From Sipunculus nudus (taxonomy: Eukaryota > Annelida > Sipuncula > Golfingiida > Sipunculidae), in assembly GCA_026874595.1 (NCBI GenBank), contig CM049315.1, forward strand, positions 36,348,164 to 36,412,163: DNA of 64,000 nucleotides. Direction: 5' to 3'. The notes under the pieces were generated by a model, which did no database searches, was not told the DNA's origin, and saw only the letters and a list, made by a program, of their open reading frames with translations. The position numbers and the translations under genes are program-made. Below, in pieces: positions 1 through 10,479 of this stretch (position 1 is its first letter; every line of letters starts with the position of its first letter).

Positions 1-11
1 TAGGCGAGACC

Positions 12-1448
12 ATGAAACTCCTGGAGTCCAGCGATACAAACGAAGCAAACAACCCTGATAATGAGGACAATGAGCTGCCTCCGATATGGGAAATGAAAGG
101 CAAAGATTTGTTTCTCCAGATCGTCGCTCGTATAATGTGCCTATTATCGCTCTGGGGTACCATGGTAGTGTTGATGGTTTGCGCTGGGTTTCTGGTCGAC
201 ATCTGTGTGTACACGTTGATGGGCATCTTGGCAAACGCTGGCGTTCTTTTACGGTTCGTGACTCTTCTCATCCTGGTCATATTGTATGGCAATGATATCT
301 TCAAGGAAGTTGAAAAGGTTTACTTGAAGCTCAACAAAGCCCTGTTTTCCGATATTCAAGGCCGTGTAGAAGAATTAAGAGATGTCACCCAAATGCCCTC
401 TACTCTTCAGGTTAACCGGGGCTTCAAAAGCTACGAGCTCAGCGAGCAGGCGGACTTTGAAAAGCGTGATCAAATATTAACTCACGAGTTCCGTGAAGAA
501 AAGCGTCGCCCTCATTGGTTTGTGAACGATCTAGTGTTGTTCGTTGATTCAGATGACATGCCGAGGATTCCGAGAAAACTGTTCCGCGAAGTGTGTGGTA
601 TCCGCGTGGCGGGGGCCCCGGGGCCATTGTATCGTAGCCACCTCCGTGCGATACGTGAATTCTCAATAATCGTGTTCTTCCTGCTGTTCGTGTTTTTGAT
701 CATGTTACTCCTTGGGGAATCGTACGGTTTGTCAAACACGTCAGCTACGTTTGCTACTGTGATCAGCAGCTTCCTGCCTTACATACTCCGCTACGTCCTG
801 AAACCTAAACCTCCAGATATTGAACTCGGCTCCGTAAGTTTCAAAGGCAAGCTGGACGAGAAAATTAAAGTTTTTACTCAGAGATGGCCGCTGCATGATT
901 ACTCATTCGAAGTGGTGGAACCCATGATTGACAGCGAGGGAGCGGGAGGGGGCGGGGACGGGATAGATGGAGAGGAGAATGAAGCAAATCGAGGCACTCG
1001 GGATTCATCGCCACAGCATGGACCAATGCATTTATTGATTGCAGGCGCGACTGAAGATGGTATTGACCCGGCACGCGATGATGACAAGGAAGCCGACACA
1101 GAGAGTCGAGTAGTGGCGGAGGAGGCGGCCACTCAGGAAGCCATCGTGCCGGTCTCTGCGGATCTGATGCATGCCGCGCCACCTGACGAGGGAAACACAA
1201 ACAATAACGCAGCTACTGATGCGATAAACCAGACTGAGGCAGACGTTCCGCTGACAACCACAACGGAAGCGGTGGCGTTAGATATGGAAAACGGAATGGG
1301 ATCTGGAACTTACGATGTGGATGTACTTATTATAGCGCCACAGGATTCACCTAACGCTGAAAACTGGCCGCCGGAGTGGTCACAGGAAGGTGACCAGACC
1401 GAACTGAACGTCATCAGACATGACGGACCCCCGGGAGAACCCGTCTGA
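12..1448 (+). CDS. Four-helix membrane protein with acidic C-terminal tail, possibly 5'-partial
   Basis: An uninterrupted reading frame of 478 codons ends in TGA at 1446-1448. Hydrophobic stretches lie at about residues 41-63, 66-92, 216-235 and 243-263, so two helical hairpins are likely. Between them is a charged domain of about 120 residues, and a block around residues 186-208 (IPRKLFREVCGIRVAGAPGP) is rich in Pro and Gly. After about residue 310 the chain becomes acidic, Gly/Thr/Ala-rich and low-complexity, which suggests a disordered cytosolic tail. I recall similar unnamed proteins in bivalves and other invertebrates, often longer and occurring as families, but no function is known to me. 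The frame has no stop between position 3 and the ATG (it reads GGC GAG ACC ATG), so coding may continue to the left of the window and the marked start is only the first visible Met. There is no intron in the visible part. Confidence 0.85.
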   Translation: MKLLESSDTNEANNPDNEDNELPPIWEMKGKDLFLQIVARIMCLLSLWGTMVVLMVCAGFLVDICVYTLMGILANAGVLLRFVTLLILVILYGNDIFKEVEKVYLKLNKALFSDIQGRVEELRDVTQMPSTLQVNRGFKSYELSEQADFEKRDQILTHEFREEKRRPHWFVNDLVLFVDSDDMPRIPRKLFREVCGIRVAGAPGPLYRSHLRAIREFSIIVFFLLFVFLIMLLLGESYGLSNTSATFATVISSFLPYILRYVLKPKPPDIELGSVSFKGKLDEKIKVFTQRWPLHDYSFEVVEPMIDSEGAGGGGDGIDGEENEANRGTRDSSPQHGPMHLLIAGATEDGIDPARDDDKEADTESRVVAEEAATQEAIVPVSADLMHAAPPDEGNTNNNAATDAINQTEADVPLTTTTEAVALDMENGMGSGTYDVDVLIIAPQDSPNAENWPPEWSQEGDQTELNVIRHDGPPGEPV

Positions 1449-1644
1449 GACTTCACTAAATACAGTGATCACAGAACACTAGCAAAATAAAAAAAATACT
1501 CACCTCCCTAAATAACCATTTTCTGAAAGCGTTATTTGCATTTCTGTAAAACCGGTATGAAAAAGTAACAAAATTAACAATATTTTAGCTGTATTATGAT
1601 TTTGTTATAGTCAACATTTATGGTGATATTTCATTTGACAATCA

Positions 1645-1658
1645 GCGCCACCTATTGG
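1645..1658 (-). promoter_or_regulatory. CTCF-like motif
   Basis: The minus strand reads CCAATAGGTGGCGC, which matches 13 of 14 positions of the vertebrate CTCF core as I remember it (CCASYAGRKGGCRS). No binding data are implied. Confidence 0.3.
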
Positions 1659-1857
1659 CCATATCTATGAAAACACCTATCTATGAAAACAAAATAGATT
1701 TGCAGTACTCATTCTGAAAAAAATATTTTCCAAGTCTCTCTGGAATTAAACACTTTCTTAAAATATAAAATATAATAATTATATTATTGTAAATAAAAAT
1801 AAAATAAGTCTGCTCTTTACAAGCAAATATTGTCACAAATAATGGTTCAAAGCGTGA

Positions 1858-1871
1858 CCACCAGATGGTGC
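1858..1871 (+). promoter_or_regulatory. CTCF-like motif
   Basis: CCACCAGATGGTGC matches 13 of 14 positions of the recalled CTCF core. It lies 200 bp from the previous motif and in the opposite orientation. Confidence 0.3.
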
Positions 1872-2663
1872 CTGATAAGCAGTACTAGCAGCTAAAAACA
1901 TCAGGATTTTAAACTATTCAATAGATGGCAGGGACCCCTTAATCGTATATTAATACAGAAAACAAAACCTTGCATGATTGCTGTAATCTTGCCTTTTACA
2001 TACGTTTTTACATTCAGAATATAATTGGAAATCTTACTCGGCATTAAAAAAAAAGACTATATATTATACACATGTTTTTAAAAGCTCTTATGTTAATGGC
2101 CAAGTGCCTTCACTAGTATTTCTTAAAATGGATATTTTATGTGATTGTATGCTCCTTTTTGTAAGACTTTGTTGGAACACCAATATATATATTCACCAAA
2201 ATAATACCAAGTGATATTATATTAAGCTTAATTTTATTTCACACTGAGCTTTAATGTACAATAGACTTAAGTCATACTTTTTAATGTTAGTGTTGTACAA
2301 ATGTATTAAAACCTATAACAACGTGTGTCTGTTTTAAAACGTTAAATGTGGCTTTTTGCAATGTCACATTCAGAAAAAAAAAGACAAGTTGCCATGGAGA
2401 AATTATGGGGTAATTAATAAAAAAAAACTGTTACTGTTGTTTAATTGATCATCGGGTTTTTTTGTTGAGATAGATTGTTTAGTTCCCCAAATAATCGCTT
2501 GGTGTCACTCTTACCGTTTTTCAGCTGGCACCCTAGGCCACACGAAACAAATGCATTGTAGTTGTTCTTAATGATTGCGTTCCCATTTTAGTGAATGGTT
2601 GTGGTTTTAATGTTGCTAATTGCTACCCTTGCTCAGTCTCTGCATTTAATACAAAGTTTCTTT

Positions 2664-2669
2664 AATAAA
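2664..2669 (+). terminator. Polyadenylation signal AATAAA
   Basis: Canonical hexamer with a TTTTGTGTTGT-type GU-rich element about 20 nt downstream. It is the best candidate 3' end for the membrane protein gene. The alternative hexamer at 1486-1491 lacks a clear GT-rich follower. Confidence 0.5.
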
Positions 2670-3079
2670 GGTATAGTTGAAAATTTTGTGTTGTCCATTT
2701 CAAGAACTGTCCCACATGTTTGTGTTCTTCCTGCATGTTGGCAAAATTTAGTTTTGTCTCGTCAAATTTCATAATAAAAATAATCATTATTATAATAATA
2801 ATAAGAAGAAGAAGCCGCTAATTCAGTATAAAAGTGCTGTTGTGTTACATGGTTTATCTTTTGTACGTGAGAACGGTGTATGTATACTTCCGCAATGCAA
2901 ATTTATGTTGGAAAAGTTAATACCCTGCACGATTCTGAATCTAATTTATTTTTTAACCAAAAAAAATATAAACCTAGAGCCATGAAACAGTCGAACTGCG
3001 CAACAAATATGTGAATTGTGGAACGTGATAACGGTAACGTGCCCTGTAAAGTAAACGAGAATCGACCACTCGGTTCATA

Positions 3080-3165
3080 TTTATTTTGCAAGCGAAGTGG
3101 GTCAGAGGTTAAATTTCCTGTCTGTCGTTCTGCCTGGAGAGTTGGTTAGATTCTCAGAAGAACAG
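3080..3165 (+). repeat. Degraded tRNA-like (SINE head) sequence
   Basis: A sequence resembling a Pol III A box (about 3097-3113, GTGGGTCAGAGG) is followed by a B-box-like GGTTAGATTCTC at about 3143-3154. The spacing is right for a tRNA-derived promoter but the match is poor. The remainder of 2691-4290 is AT-rich intergenic DNA in which I see no gene. Confidence 0.25.
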
Positions 3166-3244
3166 AATGTTTATATATATACGAATGCTGTATAGTTTGT
3201 ATTATTTTGCGCATCTGTCTCCAATACGGGACTTCTCATAGAGA

Positions 3245-3258
3245 CTGCCGTCTGGTGG
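3245..3258 (-). promoter_or_regulatory. CTCF-like motif
   Basis: The minus strand reads CCACCAGACGGCAG, 13 of 14 positions of the recalled CTCF core. Confidence 0.3.
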
Positions 3259-3504
3259 AGCATCTGGCACTTTCAAAACAATTGGGTTTTAAGCCATGAA
3301 TAGTGTATGAATTTATAATAATAAAGAGAGCGATCCTGATATACAAGAGGTATGTCTTCTAGCCTTGTCAAAGCGGGAGTATTTATGTTTGAGGCTAATG
3401 AAACCTGATTCCATGTACCGATCGATACACGTAATTCTGTGCCGATTCTTACAACATACAATGAAATAGTCTGTGAGAGAGCCGTAAATTAGTTATATAA
3501 GTTG

Positions 3505-3518
3505 CCGCGAGGTGGCAG
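3505..3518 (+). promoter_or_regulatory. Strong CTCF-like motif
   Basis: CCGCGAGGTGGCAG is a complete match to the classical core CCGCGNGGNGGCAG. It is the fourth such motif within 1.9 kb, lying between the membrane protein gene and the long upstream region of the thymosin gene, where a boundary element would make sense. Confidence 0.4.
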
Positions 3519-4291
3519 TGTCTGTCACAAATGGCAATTTAGTCTCAACTATTGCGTCGACTGGGTCAGTCTATGTGCGCTCAATACCTATCAGTCTTGT
3601 TAATTTATGACTTATGCCGTGCCTCAATATCCAATTCGCATCTCCGCACACACTATCAAAATAAACCTTTTACTCTTACACGCCCAAATAAAGAATACAA
3701 TATGTACTTTCTATCTATTTTATTGACTGACTGGTTAGTTAAACTTTGTGTTGTCCTTATTCATTTTCAACACCGAAACATCCTGGAAATGTTCGCTTTG
3801 CCTTTATTGCGTAACTCCTTATAATTAAGCCAAGTGTCCATTAATATTATGAAAAAAAATACCATAAATACCATTAATCTGTTGAAAAAATATAAACGAA
3901 TTTATGTTATACAGAGATATAAAATTCGTGAACAAAAGAATTATTTGGATTCGATGTAAAATATTAAGCTTACGCTCAGATCCTTGAGAAGACAAATATA
4001 ATGCAAACTAATTGCCCGTCACATTATAACTTAAATTAGAACCAAATTTTTGCTATACAGTCCATTTAGAACACATCTAGTAGACGCCTACCTTCTGACA
4101 AAAAGGCTGGGAATATAAAGAAGTTAAGTCTGCATGCAAATATTCATGATAAAACAAGTTCGAATATTATCCACAGTATGTATGACTACTCTATAAGTGT
4201 ATAGCCCTGGTCACTTCTTGTTAACAAATACCCCGAAATTCCAAGCTGTGCTTCAAATATCAATATCCTGCTGTTCAATGCATATAGGTTT

Positions 4292-4292
<1 letters not shown>

Positions 4293-4339
<47 letters not shown>

Positions 4340-4815
4340 ATATAATATAATAAATAATATATAATATATATATAATATTAAGTTACAGTTGAAGTAATTC
4401 TGCTTTGAATCATTTAAAAAACAATTTGAATATATTTATTTTCCAGAATATAAAACGCACAACGCTCTCGTTGTGTGTACAGGTGCACGCGCACCCATGC
4501 TTTCACATTCCGATCCCAAGCATCCAGTAAGTTTGATTTACAGTGCAGGCACTTGGAGCATTGATCTATAATCCCGGTTTATTTGCTTAATCATGACCCA
4601 GCTCCTTACACGTCATTCCATGAACAGACCAGCTTTAGTTTATATACTATTCACCAGGTGTCATCAGGAACAACAAAAGGCCATGATCAAGAAAAGTGAA
4701 ATGAACATGTTCCAAACATGAAATAAATTTTTCATGTGAGTTTCAAGTTTTCGTAAATAGAAAGCGGACATTTGTTTTTATTCAACTTATTATTTATAAA
4801 GGCTAGTTCTATGCT

Positions 4816-4882
<67 letters not shown>

Positions 4883-5123
4883 GTATGTATGTATAAATTT
4901 AGGTCCCTGAAGCAGTTGCCCTGCTATAGGTGCTTTGAATTAGTAAATCCCTTTGAGTCCGTTTTTCAGGTTTACTTCTTAGTCTTCCTGGGTTTCACCC
5001 TCTAGGAAAATCCTTAATCCCCGTGGGCTCGAAAGGGGGTTGGGGGTGGTTACCGGGAAGAGACAAGACCCCCGATTGTTAGAGACAATACAGCCTACAT
5101 CATCGAATAAGTGAAACACTGTA

Positions 5124-5197
<74 letters not shown>

Positions 5198-5391
5198 AAA
5201 TAGGCCCCTCCCTTCTGCAACCATCCAATATTTAGGCACCACCATAGAATATCTACTCTCGACAACCCCTTTTGACAAATATGATGAAATCTCCTCCTAG
5301 CATATCATAGTAAAATGGAATACACATTTTCGTTACGAAATGAATTTTCAATATATATTTATTTATAAATTTAATTTTTAACTATTCAACG

Positions 5392-5447
<56 letters not shown>

Positions 5448-5460
5448 TTATATATATATA
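4293..5460. repeat. Cluster of TA and CA/TA microsatellites
   Basis: Four tracts lie within 1.2 kb. A (TA)n tract decays into ATAAT variants at about 4293-4380. A (TA)n tract with TATG interruptions lies at 4819-4895. Compound (CA)n(TA)n tracts lie at 5124-5194 and 5392-5460. The two compound tracts share the same CA-then-TA order. The DNA between them is AT-rich with no gene. The short reading frames here (runs of Ile-Tyr) are artefacts of the repeat. Confidence 0.9.
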
Positions 5461-6024
5461 AGCTTAGCTTATGATATGGTTACTCATAATCTGAGTTTGA
5501 TTTTGCAATAAAAGCATAGCATCTGCGGCTATTTATATATGATTAATAACCTGGCAGTACAGGGCTTGAACCAGCTAGGCTTTCTCGAGTATTTAAGGGG
5601 GGGGGGGGCGCTGGGGACTGATACATGAAAGGATACATGATGCATGAAAAATACTTTGATTTCGCTATCATTTTCTATATGTGTCTCAGAATTTACGTTC
5701 GAAAAAGGGGAAACGGGAGCTAAATCAGTCCCTGGGTATAGGATCGAGCTACCGCAGACGTATTAATTAGATAATATAACCTTTTAACGACTCAGCACGT
5801 AGGCCCACTGTTCAAATTAATATCCTGGTTTGTGAAAAGGGAGACATACTAGTCCTATATAGTACTATATAGGCCTATATATACTTAAAGGAAATACTGT
5901 CAATAAGGCCAAACAAATTTTAAGTTCTCAGGCACTTCTTTTCAGAATTCAGTGAGCGAGGCCGATTTTTTTTTTTACCTTTCTTTGTAAGTTTCGATAA
6001 AAATGTCATATATATGGTCAGGGA

Positions 6025-6565
6025 AAAGCATGATAATAAAAGAATTGTTTTGCTAAACAGGTAAAATTTAGCACTACATAACAAAGGATATTTTATCAAA
6101 ATTGTATTATTTCATCTTCTTGAAAGAAAATGTCTGATTGGCTGATACTCTAAATTGGTAAGTTTCTATTAGAAATAAAAATAAAAATTGTATTTGCCGG
6201 GGGTTAAAATTGACGCGCCCCGTGCCTGAGAACCCTACTATCTTTTGGCCTAGGGCTAAAAATTTTGGAATCTCATAAACTTTATTTCCGAAATCAGTAC
6301 GGATCCGGAAGGGCGATTTTCTTTACATTAAAACAATTATATGTTCAGCGGAAAATGATAACTCTTATAACAGAATTGTTTCGCTGAACAGGTAATTTTA
6401 AAGCACATGGCAAGTAATTTATTACAAAACGAATTTTGTTATTAATTTTCTTGAAAGAAATATCGGAGCGGCTCGAGCTTAAATTCAGTAAATTTCTAGA
6501 GAAATTAAATTTTAAATTGGTGATCGGAGTTAAAATTAATGAGCTAAGTGTCTGAGAAACCATTT
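6025..6565. repeat. Diverged tandem duplication, unit about 310 bp
   Basis: The segments 6025-6245 and 6345-6565 align along their length. Shared landmarks are a start in TAATAAAAGAATTGTTTTGC versus TATAACAGAATTGTTTCGC, a middle in TTCTTGAAAGAAA, a GGGGTTAAAATTGA versus CGGAGTTAAAATTAA block, and an end in GCCTGAGAACC versus GTCTGAGAAACC. The function is unknown. Around it, 5461-6850 is AT-rich with no gene and one G run of 11 at 5598-5608. Confidence 0.55.
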
Positions 6566-6854
6566 TTTTTTTTTTTTTTTTGCTTCTAATAATTATGGCC
6601 TATATATAGACTGTGGCCGGTAAATATGACGCAATTGAGGGGGATATAGGCTATATAAATCCTAAATATACGTCCGAGTGTTAATTAATACATTATATCT
6701 TCTCAGTCCGAGCATTCAAATACATTATTAGAAATAGAGCCACGCAGATCAGGGAATCTGATATTACAAAAAAATAAACAGTAGACTTCTTGTGTATAGC
6801 AGACGACCTTTACCCCCCAAACAGTGCATAAGGGGGCCTGGTTCAACTTTTAAC

Positions 6855-6985
6855 CAATCAGCGCGCTCCGCGGGGTCACGCCCTCACGCCCACATAAACG
6901 ATCATTTCCGGATTGTCACTAGACTTGCGGCAAAGCGGTACTGCATATAACTGAAGGCGTGGACTTTCCTGTCAGTAGTCAAAAA
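6855..6985 (+). promoter_or_regulatory. Candidate promoter and first noncoding exon
   Basis: A compact, locally GC-richer block contains a CCAAT box (AACCAATCAGCGCGC at about 6853-6867) and CGCCC/CACGCCC boxes at about 6880-6893. About 90 nt further on there is a good splice donor, AAAAA|GTGAGTAT, with GT at 6986-6987. The coding exon at 36998 begins with a splice acceptor, so at least one noncoding first exon must lie upstream. This is the best-looking housekeeping-type candidate. It could instead belong to a transcript I cannot see. Confidence 0.35.
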
Positions 6986-6989
6986 GTGA

Positions 6990-8190
6990 GTATAAAAGTC
7001 TGAATATCGGGTAAAAGTACTTCACATTTACTGAGCAAAGTCATACAGCAGATGCTGCACTGTGTACACTGGGAATGAATGCATGTCGCCAGCACCCGTC
7101 AGCGTCAGTGCCGACACTGTCACAAATTCACAATGGCCTCTCGCTCACAGTGACAGCGAGTGCCCGGCTGTTCGAGATGGAGATATGATCAAATGTGTCC
7201 TTACTCTCCTCTGTTTAATAAATGTCAGCTGCCGTTACATTTTCATGTACGTTCGGGTGCTGAGCATTTTAGTTACAGGAATGAGCTGTTTTAGCGATGT
7301 CATGATTTTGGACTTCACGATCACTTACTGACTTGGTTGTAACTAACAGTAACACTAACAGTCAATGACATATCTTTTAAAATTAATTATATAAAGAAAA
7401 TCATTTAGATTTTGTTTTGCTTTAACTTTAAGATTCAAGAACTTTTGAAACACTTTCAATTACACTTTTTAATTACAATGACCATAATTCATGTTGCATT
7501 CTTTACAGATCAATGAGTCAACTTTGTAATAATTCCAAATATATATTAAATTAGAAAATTCATTTATAAGTAATAAGAGCTTTCAAGGTTATTGGAAACT
7601 AATATTCAGTATTTATAACAATTAACTGAACATTATTTCATGTTAACTTCTTACGTTTCTGATCATAGGTTTACATAACAAATTGACTGTAATAGTCAAT
7701 ATTCAGACACATTTATTTTATCATTTCTGTTCACCCAAAAGAACAGTATGTACTCATTTCAAGTGACAAGCATTTCATAGTTTCTGTAGACTGTCAGCAG
7801 ACAATATTTACTTTAGTTGACATTGGAGGAAGTGACAGCTGATAAAACTTGATATGATATCAGAGATCAAGCATATGTAAATGTTGGGCTTGCGGACATC
7901 TTGTTTCACTTTTATTAATTATTTGCAAAATAATTCTATAATGAGTTACTGAAAAACAGGTTAGTCTGTAGCTGTAGACGGGTTTCTGATGTCCTGGGCA
8001 TGCCATATATGTGATACTCGGGTCATTTCTTTTTTCAGTAGTGTACCAGTAGCTATTATGCTTCTACAGTCTCTACAAATTACTTGTATAGTCCCTCTAC
8101 AATGATAACTTTTTTCAATTATTTATTCCAAACAAATGTTACTTTGAATAAGGTTATGCTCTGTCTAAAACCTCTCACTAAAATAGTGCA
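6990..8190. other. AT-rich spacer with no recognisable feature
   Basis: No reading frame longer than about 90 codons is present, and no repeat family or RNA gene is recognised on either strand. The open frame at 7062-7331 has no homology that I recognise and is probably random. Confidence 0.5.
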
Positions 8191-8314
8191 CTTGAATAAA
8201 ATATGTATACAGTGGAATGTGTAATAAAACCATCAGTGGTACAGTCCAAAAGTGGTCTTAATTCATGAGTGGTCTTATTCACGAAGTCAGTTATAACCAA
8301 TATGCAATTGTTAC

Positions 8315-8465
8315 GAAGGCAAATTGTTGAGGGGAAAAATCCTGGGCCGATCCAGGAGTCGAACCCAGGTCGGTGGCGCACAAGTCCCGCGAACCAACAG
8401 CTTTGCTAGCAAAGCAAGCTTCACTGGCGAGACAGTTCTGTCCGCTTTTATGTCACCCCGTAACA
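8315..8465 (-). repeat. tRNA-derived SINE, copy 1
   Basis: Read on the minus strand it carries an A-box-like TAGCAAAGCTGTTGG and a B box GGTTCGACTCC at the spacing of a tRNA promoter, inside a sequence able to form a T-arm hairpin. It is near-identical to the copy at 8589-8745. It is not an intact tRNA gene, because I could not form a consistent anticodon arm. Confidence 0.6.
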
Positions 8466-8588
8466 CACCCCCTCTTGAGAGCATTCTGCTATCAGAACAA
8501 GACTAATTATCCCAGGAGTCACACTTTGGTGAGCTTATTCCCTGGGCCACACAAAGTTTACCTTCAGGTTAGACGAGCCCCCATTTTG

Positions 8589-8745
8589 TTAAGAAGGCAA
8601 ATTGTTGAGGGGAAAAATCCTGGGCCTATCCGGGAATCGAACCCAGGTTGGTGGCGCACAAGTCCGGCGAACCAACAGCTTTGCTAGCAAAGCAAGCTTC
8701 ACTAGCGAGACAGTTTGTCCGCTTTTATGTCACCCCGTAACACAA
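8589..8745 (-). repeat. tRNA-derived SINE, copy 2
   Basis: It repeats copy 1 from AAGGCAAATTGTTGAGGGG through GTCACCCCGTAACACA with only scattered changes. The minus-strand B box reads GGTTCGATTCC and the T-arm CTGGG/CCCGG pairs well. The two copies are in the same orientation, separated by about 125 bp. Confidence 0.6.
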
Positions 8746-8835
8746 TGCAAATGCTTTTGGAGTACTCAACAGAATCTTAATAGACAGGTGGTCTTATTAG
8801 AGAGGTGGTCTTTCAGACAGGTTCCACTCAATAAA

Positions 8836-10270
8836 TTTATATTTATGATTATGATAATAGAGGTCAGAGATTGTTACAGCATTTGTAATTTTGTACCAAA
8901 GCATTGAAAAGGTGAACTGGATATTTCTCACATCACAAATTATGAAAAATAGGAAATATATAGGAAAACTAAATATTCAAGCACAATATGGTGACTTGGA
9001 AACCCCAAGCTGCTCTGATGTTCTGTCCTATTATGGCTTCGCATTGCTGATGAAATCATAGAGCTCTATGCTGTGCAGAGCAGCAGAGTCATAATAGAGC
9101 AGAGTATCAGTCTAAACCCAAGCCCCATTCTTACTTTGTAAGTTAATACGTTATTGGCCAGTTTATTATGGTAACAGTACACCGGCCTATATTCAGTCAC
9201 AGTGTGTACACATATAAAAAAAAGATTGCCAGATGTTGCCATTTGGATGCTGCACCGTAACAACACAGATAAACTGTTCCGCAGAAATGTCAAACAGAAG
9301 TGACTGATAGAAAGTTTGACACATGATAGGATGTGTCTATACTTGCAGTGGAAAAACAAATTTTCCTGCTGAAAGGCAAAACTAGATGTACGTCTTTCTG
9401 TTGGATAGGTGAATTTTTCAAATATTTCAAACCTTGCTTTCTTTCATAAGGGTGTGCAATTATTTATTAAGTATCGTGTAACACTATACAGTACCTAATT
9501 ACACATGAAAGAAAGTATCTTCAGTATGGTTCAAGTACATGTTTGTGTTTGTACTGTTACTTGTCTGTTATGAAAATTATTGCTATTACTTGTTGATATT
9601 CATGTTAAGACCTCCTATATCAGTTCAAAAATTGATGGCTAGTCACTAGTATGTTCTCAAATGTTGCCAAACAGCCTTGCTTTTTTTTTCATATAAATAT
9701 CCATATAGAACCATCCAGCCCAACAAGAATGAAAGTAGAAAGTAAAAAACACTCAAAATGGATACCTTCAGTATTCCTTTGGCATTTAGTGAAGTAAGGG
9801 ACAGTGTTGGAGGTTTCTGCTTGTTCCCTAGGGAGGGTTGCCAGGGAGTGAGTAAACTGTCTATATGAGTGAGGTATAAGTAGTCCCCCTTTAGATAACA
9901 GATGTTTAATGTTTTAGCCATGCTTGAATCGGATAAAAATTCACCTGGATGGCACTTATAGTGAACTCTCCATCCAGTTATCATGGCATTATTAACCCCT
10001 AATAATTCATTCATAGTTTGTGTTACACTGTGGCTGGCTCACTTTCTCTTAACAAGAAACTGATAATAAGACCTGTCAGATCTAGAGATTTGTTTACAGG
10101 TCCAGCTCCAGAGGTTTTTTTTATTGCAGACTGGCAGATTTCATGATACTGCCTACACTGTGGGGAACACGCCAAATTAATCATTTAACATACTCATGGA
10201 ATGTTTGGGGGTTGCCATGGTGATCACATCACTTCCTTAAACTCCCTGGCCACTGTGATCTGGTTTTGGC
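8836..10270. other. AT-rich intergenic DNA, no gene seen
   Basis: It contains only short unsupported reading frames. No SINE boxes or terminal repeats were recognised. Confidence 0.5.
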
Positions 10271-10275
10271 TTAAG

Positions 10276-10284
10276 TATAAATAG
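10276..10284 (+). promoter_or_regulatory. TATA-box-like element
   Basis: TATAAATAG is an excellent TATA match, followed by AGAGG. A polypyrimidine tract and possible exon follow about 65 nt downstream (10348-10399). In such AT-rich DNA the match may be chance. Confidence 0.2.
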
Positions 10285-10347
10285 AGGCACAACTGTATTT
10301 GTGCTCTGCACTTTGAAAGAAAGTATTGATTAATATTTTTTTTCCAG

Positions 10348-10399
10348 AAAATTGTTAGATTCTGTAGCAAAGGAAGACCCATTTAAAAAGAGAGAAGAG
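10348..10399 (+). other. Orphan exon-like segment
   Basis: The segment is preceded by a strong pyrimidine tract (TTTTTTTTCCAG) and followed by a GTAAAT donor. Read from its second base the 52 nt encode KLLDSVAKEDPFKKREE without a stop, a plausible charged coding composition. I find no partner exons before or after, so it may be an unrecognised exon, a relic, or chance. Confidence 0.25.
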
Positions 10400-10479
10400 G
10401 TAAATGTCTTAATTATTGTTTGCATGATTCAACACTCAAATGACATTTATAGGTAAAACACATCCTTATCTGAGAGATA

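Larger units (their letters stand above)
1449..2690 (+). other. Probable 3' UTR of the membrane protein gene
   Basis: AT-rich DNA without reading frames follows the stop codon. An early AATAAA lies at 1486-1491. A stronger site is AATAAA at 2664-2669, followed about 20 nt later by a GT-rich stretch (about 2684-2695), the normal arrangement of an animal cleavage site. The long form would give a UTR of about 1.2 kb. Two CTCF-like motifs fall inside it (see separate entries). Confidence 0.5.
8195..8835. repeat. Interspersed repeat with GGTGGTCTTATTAGA-type ends
   Basis: Both ends carry related text: TACAGTGGAAT...GTGGTCTTAATTCATGAGTGG at the left and ACAGGTGGTCTTATTAGAGAGG...ACAGGTTCCACTC at the right. 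A further relative lies at 26605-26790 (GTGGAACCTGTCTGAAAGACC), and weaker ones lie near 46575 and 46720-46795. The element is broken by the two SINE copies described separately. Confidence 0.5.

Noticed and set aside
439-1200. Four overlapping minus-strand frames of 75 to 108 codons
   Set aside because: They are shadows of the 478-codon membrane protein frame and show no domain.
4772-5278. Ile-Tyr-rich and Cys-Val-rich small proteins on both strands
   Set aside because: They are translations of (TA)n and (CA)n microsatellites.
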